A stretch of 59,773 bases of DNA, from contig NW_013546912.1 in NCBI RefSeq assembly GCF_000711695.1, positions 1 to 59,773 of the forward strand, given 5' to 3'. Under the pieces are notes generated by a model. That model was not told the DNA's origin. It saw only the letters and a program-made list of their open reading frames with translations, and ran no database searches. Below are positions 38,798 through 49,427 of this stretch, piece by piece; the stretch's first letter is position 1; the number at the start of each line of letters is the position of its first letter. This DNA is from Tilletiaria anomala UBC 951 (Eukaryota > Basidiomycota > Exobasidiomycetes > Georgefischeriales > Tilletiariaceae). A program made the translations under genes and the position numbers.

Positions 38798-39454
38798 GGG
38801 CGACGGAGGGAGTGGCGTTTTGGAATTGTATGTATGTTCATCCATGTCTGTATTCTAGTCATCCATCTGTGTGCAGATCGAGAATTGCGTCAAGCATGCT
38901 TCATGGTTTCTGATGGATTGGTCTGTGCACGGGTGTGGGGCACTGCAGCACAGTCGCCGTGTGCGCCGCTGGGCTTTGCTCCGAGGGCAGTCCAAATCTA
39001 TGAAGCACACCTTTTAAGAAGACATCCCATGGCTGCGTACGCTGGAGGTCGGAGAGGCATCGTCGAGCCGAGTGCCCATCAAGGATCAGCGCCCGAGTGA
39101 GAGCAGGCACGTGCAGTCTTCCGGTCTCCTGGCCCGCGACCGTGAACGGAAGAGCCTGCGCTTTGCTGGTTGGTTGTCCGTGGCGTAGCGTTGCGCCAAC
39201 TCAAACTCGCTGGTGCTGAGTGTGGCGGGTGAGGGTATTGGCGTTTCTTGAAAACACTTTCTTCTCTCAACCAAGCCGTGAGGACGGACGTGTGTACGCG
39301 CACCGTTTCCCAAGGTCGGTAGCAGCGGCTGGCGGTTCGAAGAGAGTCCGCCGCTCAGGCATTCGCAAACAAACGTACAACTAGGAAGCCTCATGACTAG
39401 GCCGAGTATCCCGTCCCACCGCTTTTCCAGCCGCTTCAACCAGAAACCGTCAAG
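38798..39454. promoter_or_regulatory. Intergenic region TFIIIA/tricalbin
   Basis: A 657-base interval carrying the TFIIIA 3' end and the tricalbin promoter and leader. Open frames on both strands lack protein-like features. No gene is supported. Confidence 0.5.
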
Positions 39455-42400
39455 ATGGCCTCACTTGTTCGCTCCAAAGACCACGCTGTCGCAGACCGCA
39501 GCCATCGCAGCCAGGGCGGCGAAGGTGACGATGCAGCCGCAGTCCATCCCAACGGGACGGCCATTAACGGAGGCATCGCTGTTGATCCATCCGCATGGGC
39601 CGCCGTCGAAGCGAATCTGGCTGCATCGGCCGTTGGCGGTGCAAATGTGATGCAGTTTGACGAGTTGGACTCGCCGGAAGCCAAAGCGGCCGCGGTGCGT
39701 GCCGCTGCACCCGGCGGTGCGTTCAAGGGCCCGCCGCCCAAGGAGGCGCATGGCATGGGTATGGCGAGCGACATTGGCGGCAAGCACGTGCGCGCGACGC
39801 TCAATCTCGACGACGTCGACCGCATCTCCAAGGCCGAGGGCCAGCTCGGCGGCGGCAAGACGACCGAAGGCGCTGTTAAGGCCGGCACGAAGGTCGTCGC
39901 CGGCGTCGATCCGGACGCCATCGTCGGCTGGGACGGTGTCAGCAAAGACCGCATCAAGGGGCTCAATCCGCCCCTCGCGCGCACGAGCATAAAACCGCCG
40001 CCAGGCATGGCCGCCCCCGGCGAGCTGACCGGTACAAATGTCTCGCAGACCGCGAGCGGATCGTCCTCCAGCAAGGAGCTCGCCAGCGCGGCTGCGGAGG
40101 ACATCGAGGAGGCCGAGGCGCGCCTGGCGCATTGGGAAAGCTCGCTTGTCGGGCAATACGTCGGCGACCACCAGCTGGGCTACTTTTGGACCAACGGCGC
40201 GAGCATGCTTCTCGCTGTGCTCGCGACGTACTTTCTGACGCGCTTCGGTGCCGGCATCATGGGCCTTCTCGTCGTTGGCGCGTTCGCGACGACGTACTAC
40301 AATGCGAGTATGCGCAGGACCCGGCAGCGGCACAGGGATGATATCGCGCGCGAGCTCGCAAAGAAAAAGATGATGGACGAGCACGAGTCGGCCGAGTGGA
40401 TCAACCACTTCATGTGTGAGTGCTCTACGGTGCTGGTAGTTAGGATTGGCATGGCTGACATCCGATGTTTGGATGTGCAGCCCGCTTCTGGCTTATCTAC
40501 GAACCGGTACTATCTGCCACAGTCATATCTACGGTTGACAGCATCCTTGTGGCAAATTGTCCGAGCTTCTTGGACTCGATCCGCATGACGACCTTCACAC
40601 TAGGGACCAAGGCGCCGAAGATCGAGCACGTCCGCACCTTCCCGGACACTGAAGAGGACATCGTTATGATGGACTGGAAGTTTAGCTTCACGCCCAACGA
40701 CACAATGGACCTGACTGTGCGCCAAGCTGCGCGCAAGATCAACCCAAAAGTCGTCCTCACCGTCCGCGTCGGACGCAGCTTTGTCGGGGCTGGTTTCCCG
40801 ATCCTACTGGAGGATATGAGCTTCGTCGGCAACATCCGCCTGCGCATGAAGCTCATGAGCAACTATCCGCACGTCCAGACCGTCGACATCAGTTTCATGG
40901 AACCGCCACAATTTGACTACGTGCTCAAGCCTATCGGCGGCAACACGCTCGGCTTTGACATCGGCAATATACCCGGCCTCGGCAACTTCATCCAGGAGCA
41001 GGTGCATGCCAACCTAGGGCCAATGATGTACAATCCGAATGTCTTTACGCTCAACCTTGAGGAGCTGCTCAGCGGTACGCCACTCGATACCGCCTGCGGT
41101 GTCCTGCAGGTGACCATCTTCAGTGCGCGCGAGCTCAAGGGCGTCAAATTCGGCGGCGGCAGCCCCGACCCGTACGTCGCCATTTCGATTGATAACAAGG
41201 AGACTGTCGCCAAGACCAAGTACAAGCACAGCACCAACAATCCACAGTTCCGGGAGACTAAGTTCATCCTGCTCAACAACATGAATGGGATGCTCACGCT
41301 CAGCATGATGGACTACAATGATCATCGACCTGACTCACATCTCGGTACTGCCGCGTATGAGCTCAAGCAGCTCGAGGAACAGCCCGAGCAGGAGCACCTT
41401 AGCACGCCGGTGATGCTCGACGGCAAGGAGCGCGGGATGGTCCAGTATGCGCTGTCGTACTATCCCGTCGTCGTCCCTGACAGAGGACCTGACGGCAAGA
41501 ACTTGCCACTGCCCAAGACGCGCTCCGGCGTCGTACGCCTGACAGTGCACCAGGCCAAGGAGCTCGACAAGCGTGGTGGGCTCCTCGGTGACCCAAACCA
41601 CAAGGCCCGCGTGCTGCTCAACGGCAACAAGGTCAAGGATTCGCTCGTCATCAAGCGCACCGACAGCCCGATCTGGGAGATGAACATCGAATTCCTCGTG
41701 ACTGAACGCGAGAAGGCTGTCATCGGCATCGAGATCCTCCACGAGCGCGACCTCGCGCAAGACCCTGTCAACTCGTACCTCAGCGTGAAGCTCGACGACC
41801 TTCTCGCCGCCAAGGAGCGTGAACAGGACTGGTTCCCGCTGACCAACTCGAAGCGCGGGCGCATCCGAATGTCGGCGCTGTGGAAGCCCGTCCGCATGGC
41901 CGGAAGCATGAACTCTGGATCTGGCTACACGCCCGCCATCGGCGTCGTCAAGTTCTGGGTCAACAAGGCGACCGACGTTAAGAATGTTGAGGCAGCCCTC
42001 GGCGGCAAGAGCGACCCCTATGCACAGCTTAAGATCCGCGGTCAGATCACCGACCGCTCGACGGTTATCAACAACGACCTCAATCCCGTCTGGAATGAGA
42101 TCCTCTATTGCCCCGTTCACAGCCTCAAAGACAAGATCACCCTCGATGTTATGGACTACCAACAGAACGGCAAGGACCGGCTCATCGGTACGACCGACGT
42201 CCCCATCGCCGATCTTGCGCGCGCGGTGCCGGACAATGTTGTACCTTACGCGGGGACCGGTCGCAAGCTGCACCACGCACGCCTCAGCCTCGGGCGTGGG
42301 CTGTACAAGGGCGAGATCGAGTTCGAGTGCGAGTTCCTTCCCGGCGTCCACATTCGCGGCGTCGAGTTCGAAGGCGCAGGAAACGAAGCCGCCAGCAAGG

Positions 42401-44062
42401 CCGAACCTGGCATGGACGACGGCGATGACCCGGACGACGAGGACCGCGACGCCGTATTGGCTGAGGAGAAGAGACGCATGATGTCCGCCACTGTACAGGG
42501 TAGCGCTGCGGACGAGCAGGTCGCCGCATCTGCTGACACTGCCCAGGATCCCCATATAGACAAGGTGAGCATACCTCTCATCAAGGACTCGCTCGCTAGC
42601 GTCGAGACCACGCGCACGGCCAGCACGCACCGGAACACAAAGGACGAGGGCGTTGATATGGCCCCTGAGAGCTTGCTTAGGAATCGTAAGTGCCTGCAAG
42701 TGTTACATTCCAATCTGCGGATTGAATAGGCTTACTTCCTTCCTTCATATCCCTTTTTGTTGCTTTGCTTTCGCGACGCTCCCAGAATCTGGCATCATCG
42801 TGTTTAATCTGCTCTCTGGCAACGTTCATCGAAAGAACTCCCGCTTGGAGGTTCTGTTCGAAGACGGCTATTGGCCGACGTACACCACCGAGCCCGGTCG
42901 TACCGAGCATCCGACTTGGGACGAAGTTGGCGAGGGCGTCATCAAGGAGCTCGACTGGTCGCGCATGTGGCTGAAGCTTCGCCAAGGTAAAGGAGATACA
43001 GACGATGATGTATTTGCCGAGTTCCAGGCAAATACGAAGGACATCCTCGAGAAGGCCCTGAACAAGCCGGCGGAATTCAAGCTGCAGCATCTCCAGGGCA
43101 ACGAGGTCAGCACGATCACCATGGTTTGCAAGTACATTCCCGTCAACATCAAGATCGAGCCGGTCGAGAGCGTCAATAACCAGGGTTATCTCCGCCTCGA
43201 AGTCGTCAACGCGAGGAATCTGCGCGCAGCAGACAGGGGCAAGAGTTCCGATCCCTATGTCGTCTTCAAGCTCAACGGCGAGCGCAAAGCCAGGACCAAA
43301 ACGATCAAGAAAACCCTCAACCCGGACTTCCACGAAGATATTGGCGAAGCGCCTGTTGCTTCCCGTGTCAGTGCCGAAGCCATCATCGAGGTGTACGACT
43401 GGGATCAAGTTGGCACTGCAGACCATCTCGGCAGTGCACGGCTGGACCTCGCGTCCCTTGAGCCATTCGAGCAAACTGAGACCACGCTCAACTTGACCGG
43501 CAAAGGCGCAGGCGAGAACAACCCGACCATCACAATCAAGCTGGTTTTTAAGCCGGACTTTGTCACGCATCGCGAACGCAAAGGCACCAGTATTGCACGG
43601 ACCATGACATCGGGTATCGGCGGCGTGGCCAAAGTAGGCGGCGCAGGTGTCAAGGGTGTCGCAGGGGCTGGCATGTTTGTCGGCAAGACGGCCTTCGGCA
43701 TTCCCAAAAGCGCAGCTAACTTTGTCACCGGCAAGGGAAGGCGCAAGAGCTTGTATGGATCCAGCGCTGATGATGGCATGTACGAGGGTTCAGAGGTGGC
43801 CTGCGCTGCCAGCGGCATCGACGGCATACCGCCCGTGCCCGCTATGCCAGCCTTCAACTCTGATGGGCAACCAATCTTCAACAGCCTGACAGCACCCACG
43901 ACCCCTGCTACCGCCGGTGGGCAAGGGTTCCGGATTCCTTCCGCATTGGCGACATCTGCAGCAACACCTACTGCGTCGGTCGTTGACGAAGACGGACACG
44001 TTGGCGATTCGCCAGGCGGCAAACGCAAGTCACGAATTCACAATCCTTTCAAACGCCATTAG
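39455..44062 (+). CDS. TCB3: Tricalbin / extended synaptotagmin (ER-plasma membrane tether)
   Basis: Exons 39455..40415, 40481..42685, 42786..44062 give about 1480 residues. Known role: anchors cortical ER to the plasma membrane and transfers lipids at contact sites. Seen: an Ala/Gly-rich cytosolic N-terminus; a hydrophobic hairpin at about 247-280 (MLLAVLATYFL ... GIMGLLVVGAFATTYY); the SMP lipid-transfer domain from about 318 to 515 (FWLIYEPVLSATV ... LGFDIGNIPGLGNFIQEQVH); then at least four C2 domains beginning near residues 527, 669, 807 and 1187 (GVLQVTIFSARELKG; GVVRLTVHQAKELDK; GVVKFWVNKATDVKN; GYLRLEVVNARNLRA). The SDPYV/PDPYVAI loops suggest calcium-binding acidic residues in C2 domains 1, 3 and 4. 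Which of the yeast paralogues it matches is not decided. Confidence 0.93.
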
Positions 44063-44200
44063 TGGCTTGATTGGCGCTTCATGTTATTCTTCCTTCGCAT
44101 CGCGAAGCTCGCTTTCTTGGATTCAGTCTCTCCTCGAACCGTGTAGCGAAAGACATCTATCGAATGAAATAAACAATGATACCAAAGTTGGAAGCATGTC

Positions 44201-45476
44201 CTAATACAAGTACACCTCTCTGGACACGGTGTGAATAACTTTCGGCCTCCGACCTTTATACAGCGCAGTGAGCGTCTGCGTCTCCTTCCACTTGTTTGAG
44301 ACGCCATCATGCCCCTCGCTGAGGTATTTGAGCTCCGTCTCGAGTACCAAAGCACTCTGTTCACCACCGTATGCTTTGCTGATGCCAGTGTCGATGAGAA
44401 GGACTTTTCCTTCGCAGCGCACGACAAACCCTTCTAGATGAGGTGTATGCCCCATAACGAGATGACGGACTCCGAGCGCGGACGCGGCTCGCTCGGCTTC
44501 CGCACATATTTGTGCTTCGTCCTCCTGATTCGCATAACCGCGATACCAAAGGGGCCCTTCTGAGCCGTAGAGTTCCAGCTCTTCCGTAGGCGTGTCATGT
44601 GGCGGTTGCCCGTTTGGAATTTCTTCCGCGAGAGCACGCTGAAGCAAGCTGTGACCGATGCGGTTGATCGCAGCGGCGCCACGCCTTGCATAAGCTGGAG
44701 TGATGCCGCCGTGGACAAAGGATGCCCGCGGAACCGTATACGCCGCAACTCTTCCTCCTGCGGCACCACGATTGTTCGCACTGGAAGGGACCAGGTGCAG
44801 CGGTAGGAGGGGCACCGTGTGCGTGATGTTAAAGTTGGCCAGCCATGACTGGCCGATCCAACCGTCCGAGCTCATGGCTTTGCGGCGCTGCTGAACGCCG
44901 CCAAAGCTGTCCACATCACCGCGAGTGACATAGCGCCAATCGCCGAGGCTGTTCATGATCTCGTGGTTGCCGAGGCAGTTAAGCACTTCTCCACCGGTCG
45001 CAGCCGCTTCGGTGCGCAAACGGTCGAACATTCGATAAAGGGCGATGGTATCGTCGCCACGGTCCACAATGTCGCCTGTAGATACAAGTACATCGTGACC
45101 GCCAATCCAGTGGAAGTCTGAGTCGATCAGTTTGGTCATTTGAAGTACATTGTGTGCGTGCTTTCGAGGGCGAGCCAGGGAGCAAGAGTCAGAATTGCTT
45201 AGCAAGATAAGTCGATGTGGGAAAGCTGGGCTTATGTGCTCCTCAACTCACGCCCAAGTCACCGTGCAGGTCAGCGACCGCTACGACCCTGCGGCTGATT
45301 GATTTTGACTGCTGCCCGGATGGAGAACCGCCCACGTCGGAACCTATATGCAGGCCAGCCTTAGCCTCCAGATACGCCTGTACGCCCGTGTCTTTCACGG
45401 CTACTCGCAGCCAGAAGTACAGCACCACCACCAGGGCTAGCATAAATACGAGCAGCCGGGTTGTGGGGAGCGGCAT
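44201..45476 (-). CDS. Shewanella-like (SLP) PPP-family phosphatase, membrane-anchored
   Basis: Exons complement(44201..45160, 45252..45476) give about 394 residues. The PPP metallophosphatase motifs are present: DLHGD (69-73, in place of GDxHG), GDIVDRG (104-110), GNHEIMN (139 onward), SFVHGGI and MGHTPH, which together form the two-metal site. The spacing (FHWIGGHDVLVSTGD, then EAAATGGEVLNCLGNHE) matches the bacterial-like SLP group found in fungi, plants and protists rather than PP1/PP2A. Residues about 7-25 (RLLVFMLALVVVLYFWL) form a single hydrophobic segment, a signal anchor that would place the catalytic domain in the secretory lumen or vacuole. The substrate is unknown. The intron joins DLHGDLG to HAHNVLQMTKL in frame. 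The first ATG of the frame is used. Confidence 0.88.
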
Positions 45477-45940
45477 GATGCCAAGTAAGCAGGTCCTAGG
45501 AGCCTTCGACACTCTTCATAAAGAACCGTATGGGAAGCCGTGGCATAAGGGATCAAACAAGAAAAAGTGGACCTGCTGTAGGCCTGTGAGCACATGTCTA
45601 TAGGAGGTAAAGCTGCGTTTCGTGTGGAGCGGGATGGTTGCGCGCTCCACAGTGCGCAAGGTTCCGCCCCCAATACCACTGGTGACGTCCGTCACCAGTG
45701 GTAGTGTCGACGCATGGGGTCACGATCCGTGAATGGTCATTATGTCTTCATGTCGTCGTGGCTCGTGGACCGTGTGACTTGGTCAACGACTCCAGCATAG
45801 ATACAAACTCGGACGTGCCAGGGCACCGACAGGACGCATCTTCAAGCGGGGTGTACAGACTGCGGTGTGACACGGCCACCTTCGCTCGCGGGGCCACTGC
45901 CCACCGCACCTTCCAGCTGAAAGTGCTTTAACGGATCGAC
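45477..45940. promoter_or_regulatory. Shared phosphatase/ATG3 divergent promoter
   Basis: A 464-base interval between divergent starts. It contains the strong palindrome at 45674-45703, described separately, about 200 bases from the phosphatase start and 240 from the ATG3 start. No gene is supported. Confidence 0.6.
45674..45703. promoter_or_regulatory. 30-bp palindrome with 14-nt perfect arms
   Basis: TACCACTGGTGACG (45674-45687) and its exact reverse complement CGTCACCAGTGGTA (45690-45703) flank a 2-nt centre, TC. The central TGACGTCCGTCA resembles a bZIP (CRE/ATF-like) site. Lying in the middle of a divergent promoter, it may bind a dimeric regulator or extrude as a cruciform. Its function is inference. 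Confidence 0.6.
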
Positions 45941-47417
45941 ATGAATGCGCTACAGGTGAGCTTTTCGATCGTAAGAACAGCGCCTTCCATCTTCGTCCGT
46001 CTGATCATTGCTGTGCTCTTCAGACCCACTTTTGGGCAGTCAGAGACTACCTCAGCCCAGTGCTGCGCGAGAGCAAGTTCAAAGAGCATGGTCGAATCAC
46101 TCCTGGTGAGCATCGGCTCGACACTTCAGCTTGCCCGCGACGCATTCCTAACTCCCAATCTGCACCATGGATTCATCGCCTTCCTCTGCCCTTCTAGAGG
46201 AATTCGTCGCGGCTGGTGACTTTTTGACATACAAATTTCCAACATGGTCGTGGGCTGTCGGCGACAACTCCAAGCTGCGCGACTTTCTGCCTTCCGATAA
46301 GCAGTATCTCATCTCCCGTGGCGTTCCTTGTCTGCGGCGCGTCAGTCAAATGGAGAGCGCAGCGGTTGGAAAGAAATCCAAAGCCAATCAATGCACCTCA
46401 AGCGAGGCAAGAGGTGCTGCAGGCGAAGAGGACGAAGAGTACTTCATGGAGAGCGGCGAGCTTGGCGGCAAGGACGACGAGTGGCTTGGGACCCGTGTTG
46501 ACGGCGATGGAGGTCGCTCCGGATCTGGGCTCCAAGATATCGTGGATATCCCCGATGACGATACCAGCGCTCCTGCCACTGCACTGACTGCAGGGGAAGA
46601 GGATGATTTGGCTAACCGGATAAGCGGCATCACGGTCAACCATGCGGACGGAGAGCCGGGACTGGCAGGCGAAGACGAAATTGTAGGGGATATTCTGGAC
46701 ATTCCCGATGAGGATGACGAAGATCTCGGGGGTATGGGAGCAGGCGTGGAAGAGGCTGACGACCCAGCAGCTGCATCTGCTTCAAGAGAAACAGTTATTC
46801 CACCCACTTCTGGCTCCAAACCACTTCCCGCTGTGCCTGGAAGGGACAACGGAGGGGCAGGCTTGGCGAATCTACTGAGTGTTCGTACCTACGACTGTCT
46901 CATCACTTACGACAAGTACTACCAGACACCGCGCATGTGGCTCGTCGGGTACGACGAGCACGGGCGCCCGCTCAAGCCGGCACAGATCTTCGAGGACGTA
47001 TCATCGGACTATGCGCAAAAGACGGTGACTATCGAGCCGTTCCCACATAGCGCGACGATGAGCACGGCAAGCATTCACCCGTGCAAGCATGCGAACGTTA
47101 TGAAGAAAGTCATCGAGCGCATGAATGTGAGCATCGTCGAGGTGCAGCGGAAAGCGAAGAAGGACAAGAAAAAGGGTTGGGGCCTCGGTGGCGCTGTACG
47201 AAAAGTCACTGGTAGCAAAGCCGGTGAAATTGCAGGCAAGGATAAGGATAGTGGCGGCAGCGCTGGCGATGGTGCATCGACACCAGTCGCAGTCGAGGGC
47301 GAAGGTGACGATGGAGAAGTCGAAGGACTAAGAGTCGATCAATATCTCATCATCTTCCTCAAGTTTATGGCGAGCATCGTACCCGCGATAGAAATTGACG
47401 CGACACAGGCCATGTAA
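45941..47417 (+). CDS. ATG3: Autophagy E2-like enzyme Atg3
   Basis: Exons 45941..45955, 46024..46105, 46198..47417 give about 438 residues. Reaction: receives Atg8 from Atg7 and conjugates it to phosphatidylethanolamine during autophagosome formation. Seen: N-terminal [13 protein letters not shown] amphipathic helix, [67 protein letters not shown], and the catalytic Cys328 in [13 protein letters not shown]. The C-terminal [24 protein letters not shown] is typical. The first coding exon is only 15 nt (MNALQ). An acidic insertion of about 150 residues in the flexible region accounts for the length above yeast's 310. It ends 47 bases from the convergent MOD5 stop. Confidence 0.96.
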
Positions 47418-47464
47418 ATCTATCTGCACTACTCATCCTTAACCTTTGCATTACACTACATGTG

Positions 47465-49310
47465 TTATACAAAGTCACTACTATCTCTAGAGTCCGAAGG
47501 TTGCCGGTGTTGCTGTCGCGCCATCTTCCGTGCCCATCCCTCTGCTTTCGCGCGCTCGATGACCTGGTCTTTGTTCTGTACCTTGGCAGCGCGTCGATGC
47601 GCTTTGCCTTGACGATGTTGATCCCACTCCGCCACTCGGATCCACACTGGCGCGTCCGTCATGAGCGAAGAACATAATTCGCATTTGCGAAGCTCGTTCT
47701 TCTCGAGTGTCCCAGCATTGCCTGCACTTGCCGGAGATGGACTGAGCATTGGGGCGAGGCGCTCGGCTGCTACTGGGCTCAATGTCAACGGATCAGGAAG
47801 CTCCAGTTTGGATAGCCATGCTGCGTGACCACGTCTTTTCTTAGCGTCCCGTGTCCATTCCAAACGTTCATAGCAGATTCTCACCTTCAAGGATCTCTTT
47901 TGCCGGCCGCGCCACACAATTTTCCCAGTCGTCTAGCAAAAGTGACGAATCAGCCATGTTCCGATCTATGTTCGGAGAACATCCCACTCACCCGTTGCGT
48001 CCAGAAGATAGACATCCACGGTAGACGCTCTTCCCAGACGATTGTCTAGCTCTCGCACTCTTCGTATCTCGGCTGCCAGCTTGTTGCGTATCCAAGACAC
48101 TTGCTTCTTGGCGTACTGCCGCGTTGCTATCTCCATGTCCTCGATGCCTTGTTCGAAAAGCTTCTGTCCCGTCTCGTTGTCCGTGCTATCCACGCCATGC
48201 TCTTCCTGGTACGTCAAATAAGCGTCAAACTCCTTATAACCTATCGCCTGAAAGATGCCACGCGTGTAGTCCACCTTGGCTGGATCGCATCCTTGCTTCT
48301 CCTTGACGATCGCGCGTAGTTCTCGGATTTCGTCGAGCAGACCTCGCTGGATCATCGTTTTTATGCGAGCATTCAAGCTGGTGCTCAGGCTTTGCGGATC
48401 TCGCCAGACCCAAAACAAGAGAATCCGCCATGGCCCCTCTTCCAGGTCGATGGCGCCAGCACTTGTTGCCTTCTCGCTCGCGTCCTGCTCCGTGATCCAC
48501 TGCGAGTGGCATTTGCCGCTGGTCTGCAGCACGCGAAGGCTGCGCAGGACTTTGCGAGTGTCTTTGAAGTGCCATCGCCGTGCCATGAGAGGGTCGACTT
48601 TGTGCAGCAGATCCCACAAAGCTCGCGGGTCCTCGAGCTCCTCGGGCTTGAGCAGCTCGCCAGCGTTATCGTCCTCTTGGATCAATGCCCACAATTGCTT
48701 TTCTTCCGGCGAGAACTTGTCAAGCGTTTCTTGGACCTCTGGAGGGTAAACTCCCCGTCTTCCTGTCCTTGCGGCGACGTCCTTGCCGCCGCCGTCATCA
48801 CTACTGGCACCTGCGCTTGCTGACAAGAGGCGGCCAGGAAACAGAAGGTGCTGGATGTAGTACGTCGTGCCGCCAGCGATGATGGGCAATGACGGGGCCG
48901 GCTTTCGGCGAGAGAGCTCTTGAATCTGTTTGGATCGAGATGGCTATCAGTGAAAGACGTTGGAGCAAAGTGGAGGCATGCTTTATGCTTACGATTCGGT
49001 GTGTGTCGTCATGAAACGAGCCGACCGCGTATTCCTGCCCGGGCTGGAAGAAATCAATCAGATGATGCTTAATTCCCTGCATCTCCTTCGGGGTGACCTT
49101 GTTTGTAATGATATCCAAGCCCTTATATACCTGCATGCTGTCCGCGGAGATGACATCCGCGCCAGCATACTCGGCGTGTTTGCGTTCAATGGCGCGCGCA
49201 AGCTCGACGGCGAGCTGTGACTTACCCGTCCCCGTCGACCCAATGACGGCGATGATGTTTCGCCTACTTGTGAAACCCAGCTCACGTGTTTCCGCAGCCA
49301 AATTCGACAT
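47465..49310 (-). CDS. MOD5: tRNA dimethylallyltransferase (isopentenyltransferase)
   Basis: Exons complement(47465..47820, 47885..47932, 47992..48925, 48993..49310) give about 551 residues. Reaction: transfers dimethylallyl from DMAPP to N6 of A37 in tRNAs reading UNN codons. Seen: P-loop GSTGTGKS (24-31), DVISADSMQVYKGLDIITNK, HHLIDFFQPGQEY, PIIAGGTTYYIQ, and a C-terminal matrin/U1-type zinc finger (CELCSSL ... HRQGKAHRR) typical of eukaryotic members. A 48-nt exon 3 restores the conserved YLLDATDDWENCVARPAKEILEAW stretch; its 3' splice site was chosen because GCG CAG gives the correct phase. The first Met follows a non-ATG upstream frame, so a longer mitochondrial form seems unlikely from sequence alone. 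The upstream neighbour on the same strand ends 117 bases before this start. Confidence 0.94.
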
Positions 49311-49427
49311 TGTATACTGTAGTGAGCCCGAAGTGGCCGCAGCGTGTCGGGAATCTACATGGTTGATCGCCAGATCCTGCACAAAGAGCAGAGAAAGGAG
49401 AAAAGGAATGGGAGGGATGTGCTTAAG

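Noticed and set aside
41335-42699. 454-codon open frame antisense to tricalbin
   Set aside because: It mirrors the strongly biased codons of the sense gene, has no recognisable domain, and lies wholly inside verified C2-domain coding sequence. The 315-codon antisense frame at 39461-40408 is rejected for the same reason.
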